From Mycolicibacterium porcinum (GTDB lineage Bacteria; Actinomycetota; Actinomycetes; Mycobacteriales; Mycobacteriaceae): a stretch of DNA of 64,000 nt. Made by a program: the position numbers and the translations under genes. The stretch lies in assembly GCA_002086835.1 (NCBI GenBank), contig MVIG01000015.1, positions 1 to 64,000 on the forward strand. Reading direction: 5' to 3'. How positions within the stretch are numbered: the first letter of the stretch is position 1; each line of letters begins with the position of its first letter. Of the stretch, positions 9,967-21,462 are shown in pieces. The notes beneath the pieces are model-generated. The model saw only the letters and a program-made list of their open reading frames with translations. It was not told the origin of the DNA and made no database searches.

Positions 9967-10368
9967 CTACTCGGGGATGTTCTGCAGCCGCACCTGTCCC
10001 CTGGCCACGAGCTTGCCCGCCTCGTCGGTGATGGTGATCAGCCAGAGCTGCTGGCGACGGCCGCGGTGGATCGGCTCGGAAACCGCTGTGACAGTGCCGG
10101 ATCCGATCGCGCGCAGGAAGTCGGTGTTGTTGTTGACGCCGACCACGGTGCCCCCGCCGTTCTCCGACAGCCAGATGTGGCCGGACACACTGGCCAGGCT
10201 CTCGACGATCGAGCAGTACACGCCCCCGTGCACGATGCCCCAGGGCTGCAGCAGCTTGTCGTGGATCGTCAGCTGTGCGCGGCCGCCGTCGGGGGTGAGC
10301 TCGAGATAGGTCAGGCCCAGTTCGGTGTCGAAACCCTTGCCCAGACCTTCGGGGATGTCAGTGGTCAC
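9967..10368 (-). CDS. Hotdog-fold thioesterase (PaaI/YdiI type, Rv1847-like)
   Basis: Predicted acyl-CoA thioesterase of 133 residues in the cytoplasm. Family marks are GIVHGGVYCSIVESLAS, with the HGG and downstream acidic residue of the catalytic centre, and VGVNNNTDFLRA. The substrate is not predictable. I chose the GTG at 10368. An in-frame ATG at 10398 adds ten residues but lies only 8 bp beyond a strong hairpin, leaving no room for a ribosome site. It lies just upstream of the urease operon on the same strand, as in M. tuberculosis. Confidence 0.82.
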   Translation of the reverse strand: MTTDIPEGLGKGFDTELGLTYLELTPDGGRAQLTIHDKLLQPWGIVHGGVYCSIVESLASVSGHIWLSENGGGTVVGVNNNTDFLRAIGSGTVTAVSEPIHRGRRQQLWLITITDEAGKLVARGQVRLQNIPE

Positions 10369-10406
10369 AGTCCTCGTGTTTACACGCCGTATCGCCATAA
10401 AGATGC

Positions 10407-10441
10407 GGGCGGGTCCCGCGTGTGAAACGCGGGACCCGCCC
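10407..10441 (-). terminator. Strong hairpin, probable terminator of the iron-regulated gene
   Basis: Perfect 14-bp inverted repeat (GGGCGGGTCCCGCG and its complement) around a 7-base loop. On the minus strand it is followed by a short CTTTAT stretch. It lies 84 bp downstream of the stop at 10525 and just before the thioesterase, so it probably ends the upstream transcript. Confidence 0.65.
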
Positions 10442-10509
10442 TCGAGTGGACCGGGGGTCTCTGCAGCCCTCAGGACTCCGGCTCGGTCCGTTAGCCTCGT
10501 ATCTACATA

Positions 10510-10528
10510 ATAGGCAAGGCTGCCCTAA
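10510..10528. promoter_or_regulatory. Second iron-box-like sequence overlapping a stop codon
   Basis: Matches 14 of 19 positions of the IdeR consensus TTAGGTTAGGCTAACCTAA by eye. It overlaps the TAG stop of the iron-regulated gene at 10525. If functional it could control a minus-strand transcript entering the thioesterase region. It may equally be chance. Confidence 0.3.
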
Positions 10529-11295
10529 TTTAACAAGATCTTCCCCGCCCGGCCGCAACCGCGAACCGGCAGACCGAAGCCCACCAGGGCGTCCAGCACC
10601 GCCTGGCCTCGCCGCATGCTCACCACCTCACTGGAGCCGGCCAGCAGCGGGACCTGGGTGGCCGCACCGACCACCGCCGCCCCCACCATGTGCCACATGG
10701 CCGCAGTCGACATGGCGCCGTCACTGATCTCCACCAGCCGGGCGAACAGCGGCTCCAGCGCGCGATGACTGCGATGCGCCACCCACGTGGTCAGCGCGGC
10801 CTCACTGGGCAGCGCGACGATCCCGTCGTGGCAGGCACTGGAGAACCGGGTGGCGCGGCCGCAGCAATAGGGATCCTCGGGCAGGCCACGAAGGGTCGGA
10901 TCGACGACGCCGACCCAGTCGATCGCGCCCTCGGAGTCGACGTGGACCCACAGGTTCTCCAGGCCGGTGTCCCAGGCGCGCCCCTCCAACACCAGCAGCG
11001 GTATCACGCGGCCGATCACCACGTGGGTGAACGTGGCGGCCAGCTGCTGGGCGACGGCGGCCCGGTTACCCGTCTCGGCCAACGCCGCATCGAACATGCC
11101 CTGCAGCCGGTCGGCGGACAGCGCCTCGGCCAACGGCCACCACCGCCGACGGGACAGGTCGCCCACCACGGCCACGCCGTAGACCCGCGGACACTCGGGA
11201 TACAGCTCACGTAGACGCCGACTCGACTCGTGCAGCGGCAGCGTCCGCTCGATAGCCATACCCGCGATCAGCGGATCTTCGATCAAGACCGTCAT
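10525..11295 (-). CDS. Probable siderophore/iron-metabolism protein (FhuF/IucC-C-like), iron-box controlled
   Basis: A 256-residue cytoplasmic protein. It resembles the ferric-siderophore reductase/IucA-IucC C-terminal type seen beside actinobacterial iron genes: VHVDSEGAIDWVGVVDP and GRVIPLLVLEGRAWDTGLENLWV. Cysteines occur as YCC, SSAC and GCG, but the full FhuF 2Fe-2S pattern (CC-x10-C-x2-C at the C-terminus) is not present, so a reductase role is uncertain. The ATG at 11295 has an excellent GGAGGTGAC ribosome site; an upstream in-frame start would put the iron box inside the gene. The IdeR-like box 26 bp upstream supports repression by iron. Confidence 0.6.
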   Translation of the reverse strand: MTVLIEDPLIAGMAIERTLPLHESSRRLRELYPECPRVYGVAVVGDLSRRRWWPLAEALSADRLQGMFDAALAETGNRAAVAQQLAATFTHVVIGRVIPLLVLEGRAWDTGLENLWVHVDSEGAIDWVGVVDPTLRGLPEDPYCCGRATRFSSACHDGIVALPSEAALTTWVAHRSHRALEPLFARLVEISDGAMSTAAMWHMVGAAVVGAATQVPLLAGSSEVVSMRRGQAVLDALVGFGLPVRGCGRAGKILLN

Positions 11296-11321
11296 GTCAC
11301 CTCCGAAGGCTCCAGTTTGAC

Positions 11322-11340
11322 TTAGGTTAGCCTTACTATA
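11322..11340 (-). promoter_or_regulatory. IdeR-type iron box
   Basis: On the minus strand the 19-mer agrees with TTAGGTTAGGCTAACCTAA at 15 positions; the right half AGGCTAACCTAA is perfect. It is centred about 35 bp upstream of the start at 11295, where IdeR binding would block initiation when iron is plentiful. Confidence 0.7.
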
Positions 11341-11468
11341 GTCACGTGAAGGATGAGAGCTACCCCCTGTGACTCGATTCACAAACGACCCGACATATGG
11401 CGCTGACCTTGCCCTAAACCGCCGCGGAGCTCGGTCTGCGCGCCATCGCCAAACGCATACGACGCGCG

Positions 11469-11486
11469 GTAGTAAACCCGTAGTAC
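11469..11486. promoter_or_regulatory. Candidate BlaI operator / blaI promoter region
   Basis: Two copies of GTAGTA occur 11 bp apart, 32 bp upstream of the blaI start. BlaI repressors bind sites built from TAC/GTA triplets and usually repress their own operon. This is therefore a plausible autoregulatory site, although here the copies read as direct rather than inverted repeats. Confidence 0.4.
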
Positions 11487-11517
11487 GCTGGCTTTACTGC
11501 TCAGGAGAGAACGGAAC

Positions 11518-11934
11518 ATGGCCAAATTGACGCGTCTCGGGGAGCTTGAGCGCGAGGTGATGGATCACCTGTGGTCCGCACCCGAACCCCAAACAGTGCG
11601 CCAAGTCCATGAGGCGCTGGCCGCCCGCCGCGACTTGGCCTACACCACGATCATGACCGTGCTGCAACGACTGGCGAAGAAGAACCTCGTCGTGCAGCAC
11701 CGCGATGACCGCGCGCACCGCTACGCGCCCACCCACGGGCGCGACGAGCTGGTCGCGGGCCTGATGGTCGATGCCCTCGACCAGGCGTCGGACTCCGGCA
11801 GCCGCCAGGCCGCACTCGTTCATTTCGTCGAGAAAGTCGGTATCGACGAAGCCCGGGCCTTACGCCGGGCACTCGCCGAACTGGAGAGCAAGCACCAGCT
11901 GCCCCCACCGGCTGGTAATTCTGGTACTGCCTGA
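11518..11934 (+). CDS. blaI: BlaI-family winged-helix repressor
   Basis: The 138-residue protein has the BlaI/MecI layout: MAKLTRLGELEREVMDHLW, the recognition region DLAYTTIMTVLQRLAKKNLV at about residues 40-60, and a helical dimerisation tail. M. tuberculosis BlaI (Rv1846c) has the same length and controls blaC and respiratory genes when the sensor is triggered. A GGAGAG ribosome site precedes the ATG. It is followed after 14 bp by its M56 partner. Confidence 0.93.
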   Translation: MAKLTRLGELEREVMDHLWSAPEPQTVRQVHEALAARRDLAYTTIMTVLQRLAKKNLVVQHRDDRAHRYAPTHGRDELVAGLMVDALDQASDSGSRQAALVHFVEKVGIDEARALRRALAELESKHQLPPPAGNSGTA

Positions 11935-11948
11935 GAGAGACTTACGGC

Positions 11949-12920
11949 GTGTCCGCGCTGGCCTTCACCCTCGTCGCACTGGCCCTGGTGGGACCGGTGC
12001 CCGCGGTGCTGGCCCGGGCGGCGTGGCCGCTGCGTGCCCCGCGCGCAGCAATCGTGCTGTGGCAGTCCATCGCGTTGGCCGCGGTGCTCTCGGCCTTCTC
12101 GGCCGGGATCGCGATCGCCAGCCGCCTGTTCGTGCCCGGGCCCGATGGCCGGCCGACGGCAACCATCACCAGCGAGATCGAGGCTCTCGGCTGGCCGTTG
12201 TGGCTGCTCCTCGTCGTGGTCTTCACCCTGACCCTGTTCATCGGCGGACGGCTGTGCGTGGCCGTGATCCAGGTGGCGGTGGCCACCCGGCGCCGCCGCG
12301 CCCATCACCGGATGATGGTCGACCTGCTCAGCAAGTCCCGCGACGCCGTCCCGGCCCATCTGTGTACGGCCCACCGCCCGCTCGGCGGCGACGAGCTTCG
12401 CATCCTCGACGTGGCGCAGCCGCTCGCCTACTGCCTGCCCGGCGTCCGCAGTCGCGTCGTGGTCAGCGAGGGAACGCTGACCACGTTGTCCGACAACGAA
12501 GTCGCCGCGATCCTCACCCATGAGCGGGCCCACCTGCGGGCCCGCCACGACCTGGTGCTGGAGATGTTCACCGCGGTTCACGCCGCCTTCCCCCGGTTCG
12601 TCCGCAGCGCCAACGCCCTGGACGCGGTCCGGCTGCTGATCGAGTTGCTCGCCGACGACGCCGCGGTACGCACCGCAGGCCCCACTCCCCTGGCCCGGGC
12701 GCTGGTCGCCTGCGCGAACGGCCGCACCCCCTCGGGTGCGCTGGCCGCGGGCGGGCCGACCACCGTGATCCGGGTCCGCCGGCTGGGCGGCAAGCCCAAC
12801 AGTGTGGCCATGGCCGTCACCGCGTACCTGGCCGCCGCCGCCGTGCTGGTGGTGCCGACCGTAGCCGTTGCCGTCCCCTGGCTCACCGAGCTTCACCGCC
12901 TGTTCGCCGGACTGGGATAA
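11949..12920 (+). CDS. blaR: BlaR1-like M56 membrane metallopeptidase
   Basis: A 323-residue membrane protein with hydrophobic segments near 1-25, 35-60, 80-110 and 290-315. It has a zinc protease motif HERAH within ILTHERAHLRARHD at about 194-207. It lacks the C-terminal penicillin-binding sensor domain of staphylococcal BlaR1, so what it senses is unknown. By analogy it cleaves BlaI and derepresses its targets. GTG start. Confidence 0.85.
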   Translation: MSALAFTLVALALVGPVPAVLARAAWPLRAPRAAIVLWQSIALAAVLSAFSAGIAIASRLFVPGPDGRPTATITSEIEALGWPLWLLLVVVFTLTLFIGGRLCVAVIQVAVATRRRRAHHRMMVDLLSKSRDAVPAHLCTAHRPLGGDELRILDVAQPLAYCLPGVRSRVVVSEGTLTTLSDNEVAAILTHERAHLRARHDLVLEMFTAVHAAFPRFVRSANALDAVRLLIELLADDAAVRTAGPTPLARALVACANGRTPSGALAAGGPTTVIRVRRLGGKPNSVAMAVTAYLAAAAVLVVPTVAVAVPWLTELHRLFAGLG

Positions 12921-12971
12921 GCCCCTGTCCATCGGGCGTTCTGACACAACAAAACAACGAAAGGCTGCTGC

Positions 12972-15877
<2,906 letters not shown>

Positions 15878-15892
15878 TCCGGCGAGTCGCGA

Positions 15893-16115
15893 TACTATTG
15901 GGGTTCCTGGATACCGCGCGGACGGTGGCGCATCGCCCATTCGTCCGCTCGGTCAGATCGAACGAAAGGGTTCACGTGCCGCAGGCACCCACCGAGGCCT
16001 CCGGTTCTGAACCGGCCTTCGGGGTGGAACAGCAGTCACTTCTCAGCGCGGAAGCTGACGACCCCTCTCCTAGTCGGCCGGGCCCCGGGCCCGGCGCAGC
16101 ACTGATGAGCATCTG
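15893..16115 (+). promoter_or_regulatory. Promoter and structured 5' leader of the CNNM/CorC operon
   Basis: A good -10 (TACTAT at 15893-15898) implies a leader of about 210 bases. The leader holds GTGCC-GCA-GGCAC (15976-15988), the near-perfect palindrome CCGGTTC-T-GAACCGG (16001-16015) and GCCGGGCCC-C-GGGCCCGGC (16077-16095), the last just before the ribosome site. A 46-codon frame (GTG 15976 to TGA 16116) overlaps the operon ATG as TGATG. It does not match M-box or yybP-ykoY as I remember them. A riboswitch or leader-peptide attenuator is plausible. Confidence 0.5.
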
Positions 16116-17483
16116 ATGGGCAGCTCAACCGACGTGATCATGTCGTTGCTGTCGATCCTGGCGATCGTCCTGCTCACCTTCGGCACCGCGGTGTTCGTGG
16201 CCGCCGAGTTCTCTCTGACCGCACTGGAGCGCAGCACGGTCGAGGCCAACGCCCGCACCGGCGACCGCCGCGACCAACTGGTCCGGCGCGCCCACCGCAC
16301 GCTGTCCTTTCAGCTCTCCGGAGCCCAGGTCGGCATCTCGATCACCACGCTGGCCACCGGTTATCTCGCCGAACCCGTCGTCGGCGAGCTGATCCGCCCC
16401 GGCCTCGACGCTCTCGGGATCCCCGCCAGATTCGCCGGCGGTCTGGCGCTGTTCCTCGCCGTGCTCATCGCGACGTCGCTGTCGATGGTGTTCGGCGAGC
16501 TCGTCCCCAAGAACCTGGCGGTGGCCCGCCCGGTTCCGACAGCTCGCGCCGCCGCGCCGTTCCAACTGCTCTTCTCGATGTTGTTCACCCCCGTCATCCG
16601 GCTGACCAACGGCACCGCCAACTGGATCCTGCGCCGCCTGGGCATCGAACCGGCAGAGGAGCTGCGGTCGGCACGCTCGGCGCAGGAATTGGCATCGCTG
16701 GTGCGCAATTCCGCCCGCAGCGGGTCGCTCGACCCGTCCACCGCGTTGCTGGTGCACCGCTCACTGCAGTTCGGTGAGCGTTCCGCCGAGGAGCTGATGA
16801 CCCCGCGCTCCAAGATCGAGGTCCTCGATGCGGGCGATTCGGTGGCCGACCTGATGGACGCCGCGATCCGCACCGGCTACTCCCGATTCCCGATCGTCGA
16901 GGGCGACCTCGACGAGACCATAGGCGTCGTGCACATCAAGCAGGTGTTCACCATTCCGCGCGAAGACCGCGACAAGACCCGGCTGGCCGCCCTGGCCCTG
17001 CCGGTGGCGACCGTGCCGTCCACCCTCGACGGCGACGCCGTGATGACCCAGATCCGCGCCAACGGGTTGCAGACCGCGCTCGTCGTCGACGAGTACGGCG
17101 GCACCGCGGGCATGGTGACGGTCGAGGATCTGATCGAGGAGATCGTCGGCGACGTGCGTGACGAGCACGACGACGCCACCCCCGACGTGGTGCCGGCCGG
17201 CGAAGGATGGCAGGTGTCCGGGCTGCTCCGCATCGACGAGGTGGCGGCGAGTACCGGATTCCGGGCGCTCGAAGGCGAATACGAGACCATCGGCGGGCTG
17301 GTCCTGCAGGAACTCGGGCACATACCGGACACCGGCGAGTCCGTTGAGCTCACGGCGTTCGATCCCGACGGAGATCCCGACAAGCCGACGCACTGGCTGG
17401 CCACCGTGGTGCGGATGGACGGCCGTCGGATCGACCTGCTCGAGCTGACCAGCCTCGGCCACCGGGAGGACAGCCATGGGTGA
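16116..17483 (+). CDS. CNNM/CorC-type membrane protein with CBS pair (Rv1842c-like)
   Basis: A 455-residue hemolysin C/CorB-like protein. The order is an N-terminal DUF21 transmembrane domain (residues 1-190; [14 protein letters not shown] is the conserved first-helix motif and [14 protein letters not shown] the next), a CBS pair (about 215-335) and a C-terminal CorC/HlyC domain (about 350-440). The family is linked to divalent cation (Mg, Co) transport or sensing in the cytoplasmic membrane; the old hemolysin label is misleading. An alternative start is the ATG at 16140. Its end overlaps the next, related gene by 8 bp. Confidence 0.88.
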   Translation: MGSSTDVIMSLLSILAIVLLTFGTAVFVAAEFSLTALERSTVEANARTGDRRDQLVRRAHRTLSFQLSGAQVGISITTLATGYLAEPVVGELIRPGLDALGIPARFAGGLALFLAVLIATSLSMVFGELVPKNLAVARPVPTARAAAPFQLLFSMLFTPVIRLTNGTANWILRRLGIEPAEELRSARSAQELASLVRNSARSGSLDPSTALLVHRSLQFGERSAEELMTPRSKIEVLDAGDSVADLMDAAIRTGYSRFPIVEGDLDETIGVVHIKQVFTIPREDRDKTRLAALALPVATVPSTLDGDAVMTQIRANGLQTALVVDEYGGTAGMVTVEDLIEEIVGDVRDEHDDATPDVVPAGEGWQVSGLLRIDEVAASTGFRALEGEYETIGGLVLQELGHIPDTGESVELTAFDPDGDPDKPTHWLATVVRMDGRRIDLLELTSLGHREDSHG

Positions 17484-18558
17484 CATCCTCGGAGTGCTTC
17501 TGACCGTGCTGCTGCTGGCGGCCAACGCGTTCTTCGTGGCCGCGGAATTCGCGCTGATCTCGGCCCGCCGGGATCGGCTGCAGGCGTTGGCCGAACAGGG
17601 TAAGCGCAGCGCCGTCACCGTCATCCGGGCCGGCGAGCACCTGTCTCTGATGCTGGCCGGCTCTCAGCTGGGCATCACGATCTGCTCGATCCTGCTGGGC
17701 CGGGTCGGCGAGCCGGCCGTCGCGCATCTACTGGAGAAACCGTTCGCGTTGATCGGGGTATCCGACGCGGTGCTGCACACGGTCTCGTTCTTCGTCGCGC
17801 TGGCCATCGTGGTGATCCTGCATGTGCTGCTCGGCGAGATGGTGCCGAAGAACATCGCCATCGCGGGCCCAGAGACCGCGGCGATGCTGCTGGTCCCGCC
17901 CTACCTGGTCTACATCCGGGCGGCCCGGCCGTTCATCGCGTTCTACAACTGGTGCGCCAACACCACCCTGCGGGCGTTCCGGGTCGAGCCCAAGGACGAA
18001 CTGGAGTCGGCGGTGTCGACCGTCGAACTGTCCGAGATGATCGCGGAGTCGGTGTCGGAGGGACTGCTCGACACCGAGGAGCACGGTCGGTTGACCCGGG
18101 CGCTGCAGACCCGCAGCCGCACCGTCGACGACGTCGCGATGCCGCTCAACGACATCCACGCGATCCGCGTGGCCGCGCCGGGCTCGGGACCGACGGTGGG
18201 CGATGTGGAGCGGGCTCTCACCGAGACCGGCTACTCGCGCTTCCCGGTGGCCGATGCCTTCGGTGAGTTCATCGGATATCTGCACATCAAGGATGTGCTG
18301 CCGCAGATCAACGACCCCGATGCGGTGCTGGATGTGTCGATGGTGCGACCGTTGCCGCGGATCCCGGCCTCGACACCGCTGCCCGACGCGCTGTCGCGGA
18401 TGCGGCGGAGCAACAGTCACCTCGCGCTGGTCGTCGATGAGCGCTCGCGCGAAGAGCATGATGGAGGCCCGGACGACACCGTCATCGCGATGGTGGCACT
18501 GGAGGACCTGGTCGAGGACCTGGTCGGCACAGTGCGGGACGGCACGCACCGCATCTGA
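17476..18558 (+). CDS. Second CNNM/CorC-type membrane protein (Rv1841c-like)
   Basis: A 360-residue paralogue of the preceding gene, with DUF21 membrane helices ([33 protein letters not shown]) and a CBS pair (about 205-345). It ends without the CorC/HlyC domain that closes the first protein. The 8-bp overlap suggests coupled translation and perhaps a hetero-oligomer in which only one partner has the C-terminal domain. Confidence 0.87.
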   Translation: MGDILGVLLTVLLLAANAFFVAAEFALISARRDRLQALAEQGKRSAVTVIRAGEHLSLMLAGSQLGITICSILLGRVGEPAVAHLLEKPFALIGVSDAVLHTVSFFVALAIVVILHVLLGEMVPKNIAIAGPETAAMLLVPPYLVYIRAARPFIAFYNWCANTTLRAFRVEPKDELESAVSTVELSEMIAESVSEGLLDTEEHGRLTRALQTRSRTVDDVAMPLNDIHAIRVAAPGSGPTVGDVERALTETGYSRFPVADAFGEFIGYLHIKDVLPQINDPDAVLDVSMVRPLPRIPASTPLPDALSRMRRSNSHLALVVDERSREEHDGGPDDTVIAMVALEDLVEDLVGTVRDGTHRI

Positions 18559-18566
18559 AGGCCGGG

Positions 18567-19184
18567 CTACCCCCCGCTGTGATCCAGCAACCCACGCAGG
18601 ATCAGGTCGGCCAGATCGGTGGCCGCACGCTCGACGGCATGGTCCGTGTCGTCGATCCCCCGGACACACAGGGCGTACATCGCGGCGCCGCCGATCGCAT
18701 CCATGATGGTGTCGATGTCGACCTGCCGACGGGCTTGTCCCTGTGAGGCGGCGTCGGTCACGAGCGACGCGAGCTGGGTCCGCGCGGCGGCGTCGAGCCG
18801 CTCCGTCATGAGCCGGCGAGTGTCGGAGTCTGCCCGCAGGTCGGTCAGCAGACCCGGGATCGATTCACGCACCGCGGGATCGCGGAACAGCAGGTACGCA
18901 CCGCGGCACAGCCGGGTGATCTCGGTGGCGAGGTCGTCGCTCGGTGCGGCCGGGTCCAGATCCGGGAAGACGGCCTCGTGGACCAGCAGCGCCTTGGACT
19001 TCCACCTGCGGTAGATGGTCGGGCGGCTGACGCCGGCCGTGGTGGCGATCAGGTCGATGGACGTCGCCGCGTAGCCGCGCTGCACCAGCAACCGGCGGGT
19101 GGTGCTCAGTACGGCCTCGTCGATCGACGGGTCGGGACGTGACCCCTGGCGCCGGTGGCGGGTGCCGGCCGAACGCGACTCCAC
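18567..19184 (-). CDS. TetR-family transcriptional regulator
   Basis: A 205-residue repressor with the N-terminal helix-turn-helix at about residues 22-68 (GYAATSIDLIATTAGVSRPTIYRRWKSK) and a variable ligand domain. It is divergent from the MDR oxidoreductase at 19321 and shares a 136-bp region with a strong operator, so it probably controls both. The ligand is unknown. Confidence 0.88.
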   Translation of the reverse strand: MESRSAGTRHRRQGSRPDPSIDEAVLSTTRRLLVQRGYAATSIDLIATTAGVSRPTIYRRWKSKALLVHEAVFPDLDPAAPSDDLATEITRLCRGAYLLFRDPAVRESIPGLLTDLRADSDTRRLMTERLDAAARTQLASLVTDAASQGQARRQVDIDTIMDAIGGAAMYALCVRGIDDTDHAVERAATDLADLILRGLLDHSGG

Positions 19185-19268
19185 GCTGTCTCCTCACATC
19201 GCCGGGCGGACCGGCCGAGTGTGGCACAACGATGGCCACCTACCGGAACTCACCATTGCCATGGTGTC

Positions 19269-19301
19269 ACATTTGTTGTTACATCGTGTAATAACAAATG
19301 T
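19269..19301. promoter_or_regulatory. Long inverted repeat, probable TetR operator
   Basis: Two 15-bp arms (ACATTTGTTGTTACA and TGTAATAACAAATGT) match as inverted repeats at 14 of 15 positions around TCG. It ends 19 bp before the GTG of the oxidoreductase and overlaps its expected promoter. A second, smaller dyad (ACCAT-TGCC-ATGGT) lies just upstream. Confidence 0.75.
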
Positions 19302-19320
19302 CCCATGGAGGTGTTGATCA

Positions 19321-20394
19321 GTGAACGATGTTGCAGCCAAAACGATTTCGGCTGAAGCGTGGGTGGCCACCGCCCTCGGCGACCCGGCGAAGGTCCTCGA
19401 ACGCCAAACCGTCGAGGTACGCGCACCCGGACCCGGTGAGGTCCGGGTCGCGGTGCGGGCCTTCTGCCTGAACTTCAACGACATCGACGTCATCCAGGGC
19501 CGGTACACGACCATGCCCCTGCAACCGCCGTTCATCCCCGGCATGGAGGCCGTCGGCGTGGTCGAGAGTGCCGGGCTCGGTGCCGAGCATCTGGTGGGCC
19601 GGCGCATCGTCGGCATCCCGTCGATGGCCTTCGGCGGGTACGCCTCCTACGCCATCGTGGACGCGGCGACCGCCCTTGAGCTGCCGGCCTGGGTCAGCGA
19701 CACCGACGGTGCGGCGCTGCACTACCCGTTCCACCTGGGCTGGTTCGCGCTGCACGAGCGGGGCCGGCTCAAGCCCGGCGAGACGCTGCTGGTGCACGCG
19801 GCGGCCGGTGGGACCGGATCGGGCGCGCTGGTGCTCGGCAAAGCGCTCGGCGCCCGCGTGATCGCCACCGCGGGCAGCGACGAGAAGGTCGAATTCTGTC
19901 AGCAGCTCGGCGCCGACCACGCCATCAACTACCGCAACGGCGACTGGGTGGAGCAGGTCATGGACCTCACCTACGGCCGCGGCGTCGACGTCGCGTTCGA
20001 CGCGGTCGGCGGCAGCGTGACCACCGACACCTTCCGCTGCATGGGGCTCAACGGGCGCCACCTGATGGCCGGGTTCGCCGAGGACATCGCGCTGGAGGAC
20101 GGCGATTACCTCTCCCCGCGTCCCATCGCGTACGGCAACTTCGACGTGTGCGGGGTCTGCCTGGTCTATGTCACCGACCCGCTCGCGGTCCGGCGCACCC
20201 TCGGGTTCAACTGGCCCGCGCGCTCCGAGGGCCTCGACGCTCACGTCAAGCTGCTCGAGATGCTGCGCACCGGCGCCATCCGGACCGTCATCGGTGCCGA
20301 GGTGGCATGGTCGGACCTGCCTGCCCAGCTGGAGCGCATGCAGGCTCGCCAGACCACGGGCCGCCTGGTGGTCACCACCGGCGCGCACGACTGA
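19321..20394 (+). CDS. MDR-superfamily NADPH:quinone reductase-like oxidoreductase
   Basis: A 357-residue zinc-independent medium-chain dehydrogenase. The GroES-like N-terminal half has FCLNFNDIDVIQGRY and PPFIPGMEAVGVV, typical of quinone oxidoreductases. The nucleotide-binding half has LLVHAAAGGTGSGALVLGKALGA, the AAGGxG form specific to the QOR branch. No catalytic-zinc Cys/His set is seen. The GTG start has GGAGGT nine bases upstream. It is presumably derepressed by the divergent TetR when an electrophile or quinone-like ligand is present. Confidence 0.85.
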   Translation: MNDVAAKTISAEAWVATALGDPAKVLERQTVEVRAPGPGEVRVAVRAFCLNFNDIDVIQGRYTTMPLQPPFIPGMEAVGVVESAGLGAEHLVGRRIVGIPSMAFGGYASYAIVDAATALELPAWVSDTDGAALHYPFHLGWFALHERGRLKPGETLLVHAAAGGTGSGALVLGKALGARVIATAGSDEKVEFCQQLGADHAINYRNGDWVEQVMDLTYGRGVDVAFDAVGGSVTTDTFRCMGLNGRHLMAGFAEDIALEDGDYLSPRPIAYGNFDVCGVCLVYVTDPLAVRRTLGFNWPARSEGLDAHVKLLEMLRTGAIRTVIGAEVAWSDLPAQLERMQARQTTGRLVVTTGAHD

Positions 20395-20457
20395 GCCCGC
20401 ATCTCCCCAGGTAGGCTCGAGCCGAACGGCGGCAGCGGGCCACCTGGTGGAGGAGAC

Positions 20458-21384
20458 ATGGAAGGACGCGCTGGATCCGGCGCGGCTGGACTGACCCTTC
20501 CGGGTGTCGCCGAAGCCGAAGAGGTTTTGGTGGCCGCGGACTGGACGGCCCGGGCAGAATCACACCGGCGACGCGCCGACGACTTCCTCACACCGCACCT
20601 GCGCCGCCAACACGCCGGTGAGCCGCATCCGGTGTGGGATTTCCTGTTCACCTACTACAGCCTGCGGCCCCGACAGCTACGGCGATGGCATCCGGGATAC
20701 GGGGTGGTGCTCACCGGCGGGGATGCCGGGCAGTACCTGCAACGGACCGGGTACGGCCCCCACCCGCACGGCGTCACGGTCCGTGACGACTACCTGCGTT
20801 CCCGCGCCGAGACGGTCCGATTCGTCGCGCGATTGATGCGCGCGACCGCTGCCCAGACACCCCGGATGAACTGCTTCGGACTCCATGAGTGGGCCATGGT
20901 CTACCGCACTCCCGAGCTACGCCACGGCCAGGTTCCGCTGCGCCTCGGCAGCGCCGGAACCGATGCCGTCGTCGAGTCGATGCCGTTGCGGTGCACGCAC
21001 TTCGACGCGTTCCGCTTCTTCACCGACGCCGCCGTCCCCCGCAACGACCGGCAACTGAGCCGGGAGCAGCAGACCGACACCGAGCAGCCCGGCTGCATCC
21101 ACGCCGCGATGGACACCTACAAGTGGGCCTACAAGCTGGGCCCACTGGTGCCGTCGGAGTTGGTGATGGACGCGCTCGAACTGGCGGCCGACGCGCGGGC
21201 GGTGGATATGTGTGCCAGCCCATACGACTTGAAGCAGTATGGTTTCGAGCCGATCGCCATCGAAACACCGGCCGGGCGTGCCGAATACGTCAGGGCCCAA
21301 CAGCGCATCGCCGAGCGGGCGGCTCCGTTGCGGGTCACTCTGGCAAACCGGTGTGAGCTGTTGCTCAGCGGGCTGGACGGCTGA
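20458..21384 (+). CDS. Conserved actinobacterial protein of unknown function
   Basis: A 308-residue soluble protein with a good GGAGGAGAC ribosome site. I recall the label 3-methyladenine DNA glycosylase on such proteins, but no helix-hairpin-helix, no HhH-GPD Asp and no AAG fold motif is visible, so I do not adopt it. Notable are conserved-looking blocks: HPVWDFLFTYYSLRPRQLRRWHPG, MNCFGLHEWAMVYR, RCTHFDAFRFFTDAA and CIHAAMDTYKWAYKLGPLVPSELVMDALELA. The many His, Trp and acidic residues could form a metal or nucleotide site. It lies directly before glcB. Confidence 0.6.
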   Translation: MEGRAGSGAAGLTLPGVAEAEEVLVAADWTARAESHRRRADDFLTPHLRRQHAGEPHPVWDFLFTYYSLRPRQLRRWHPGYGVVLTGGDAGQYLQRTGYGPHPHGVTVRDDYLRSRAETVRFVARLMRATAAQTPRMNCFGLHEWAMVYRTPELRHGQVPLRLGSAGTDAVVESMPLRCTHFDAFRFFTDAAVPRNDRQLSREQQTDTEQPGCIHAAMDTYKWAYKLGPLVPSELVMDALELAADARAVDMCASPYDLKQYGFEPIAIETPAGRAEYVRAQQRIAERAAPLRVTLANRCELLLSGLDG

Positions 21385-21462
21385 AAGGCCGACGTTACCA
21401 ATGGGTAAGCTGGATAAACGGCAGGCATCGCACGGTGCCTGGAGCCGAGGGAGGAAACGCGC

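Noticed and set aside
15893..16115. M-box (Mg) riboswitch
   Set aside because: The conserved M-box core sequences are not visible; it is kept only as an unassigned structured leader.
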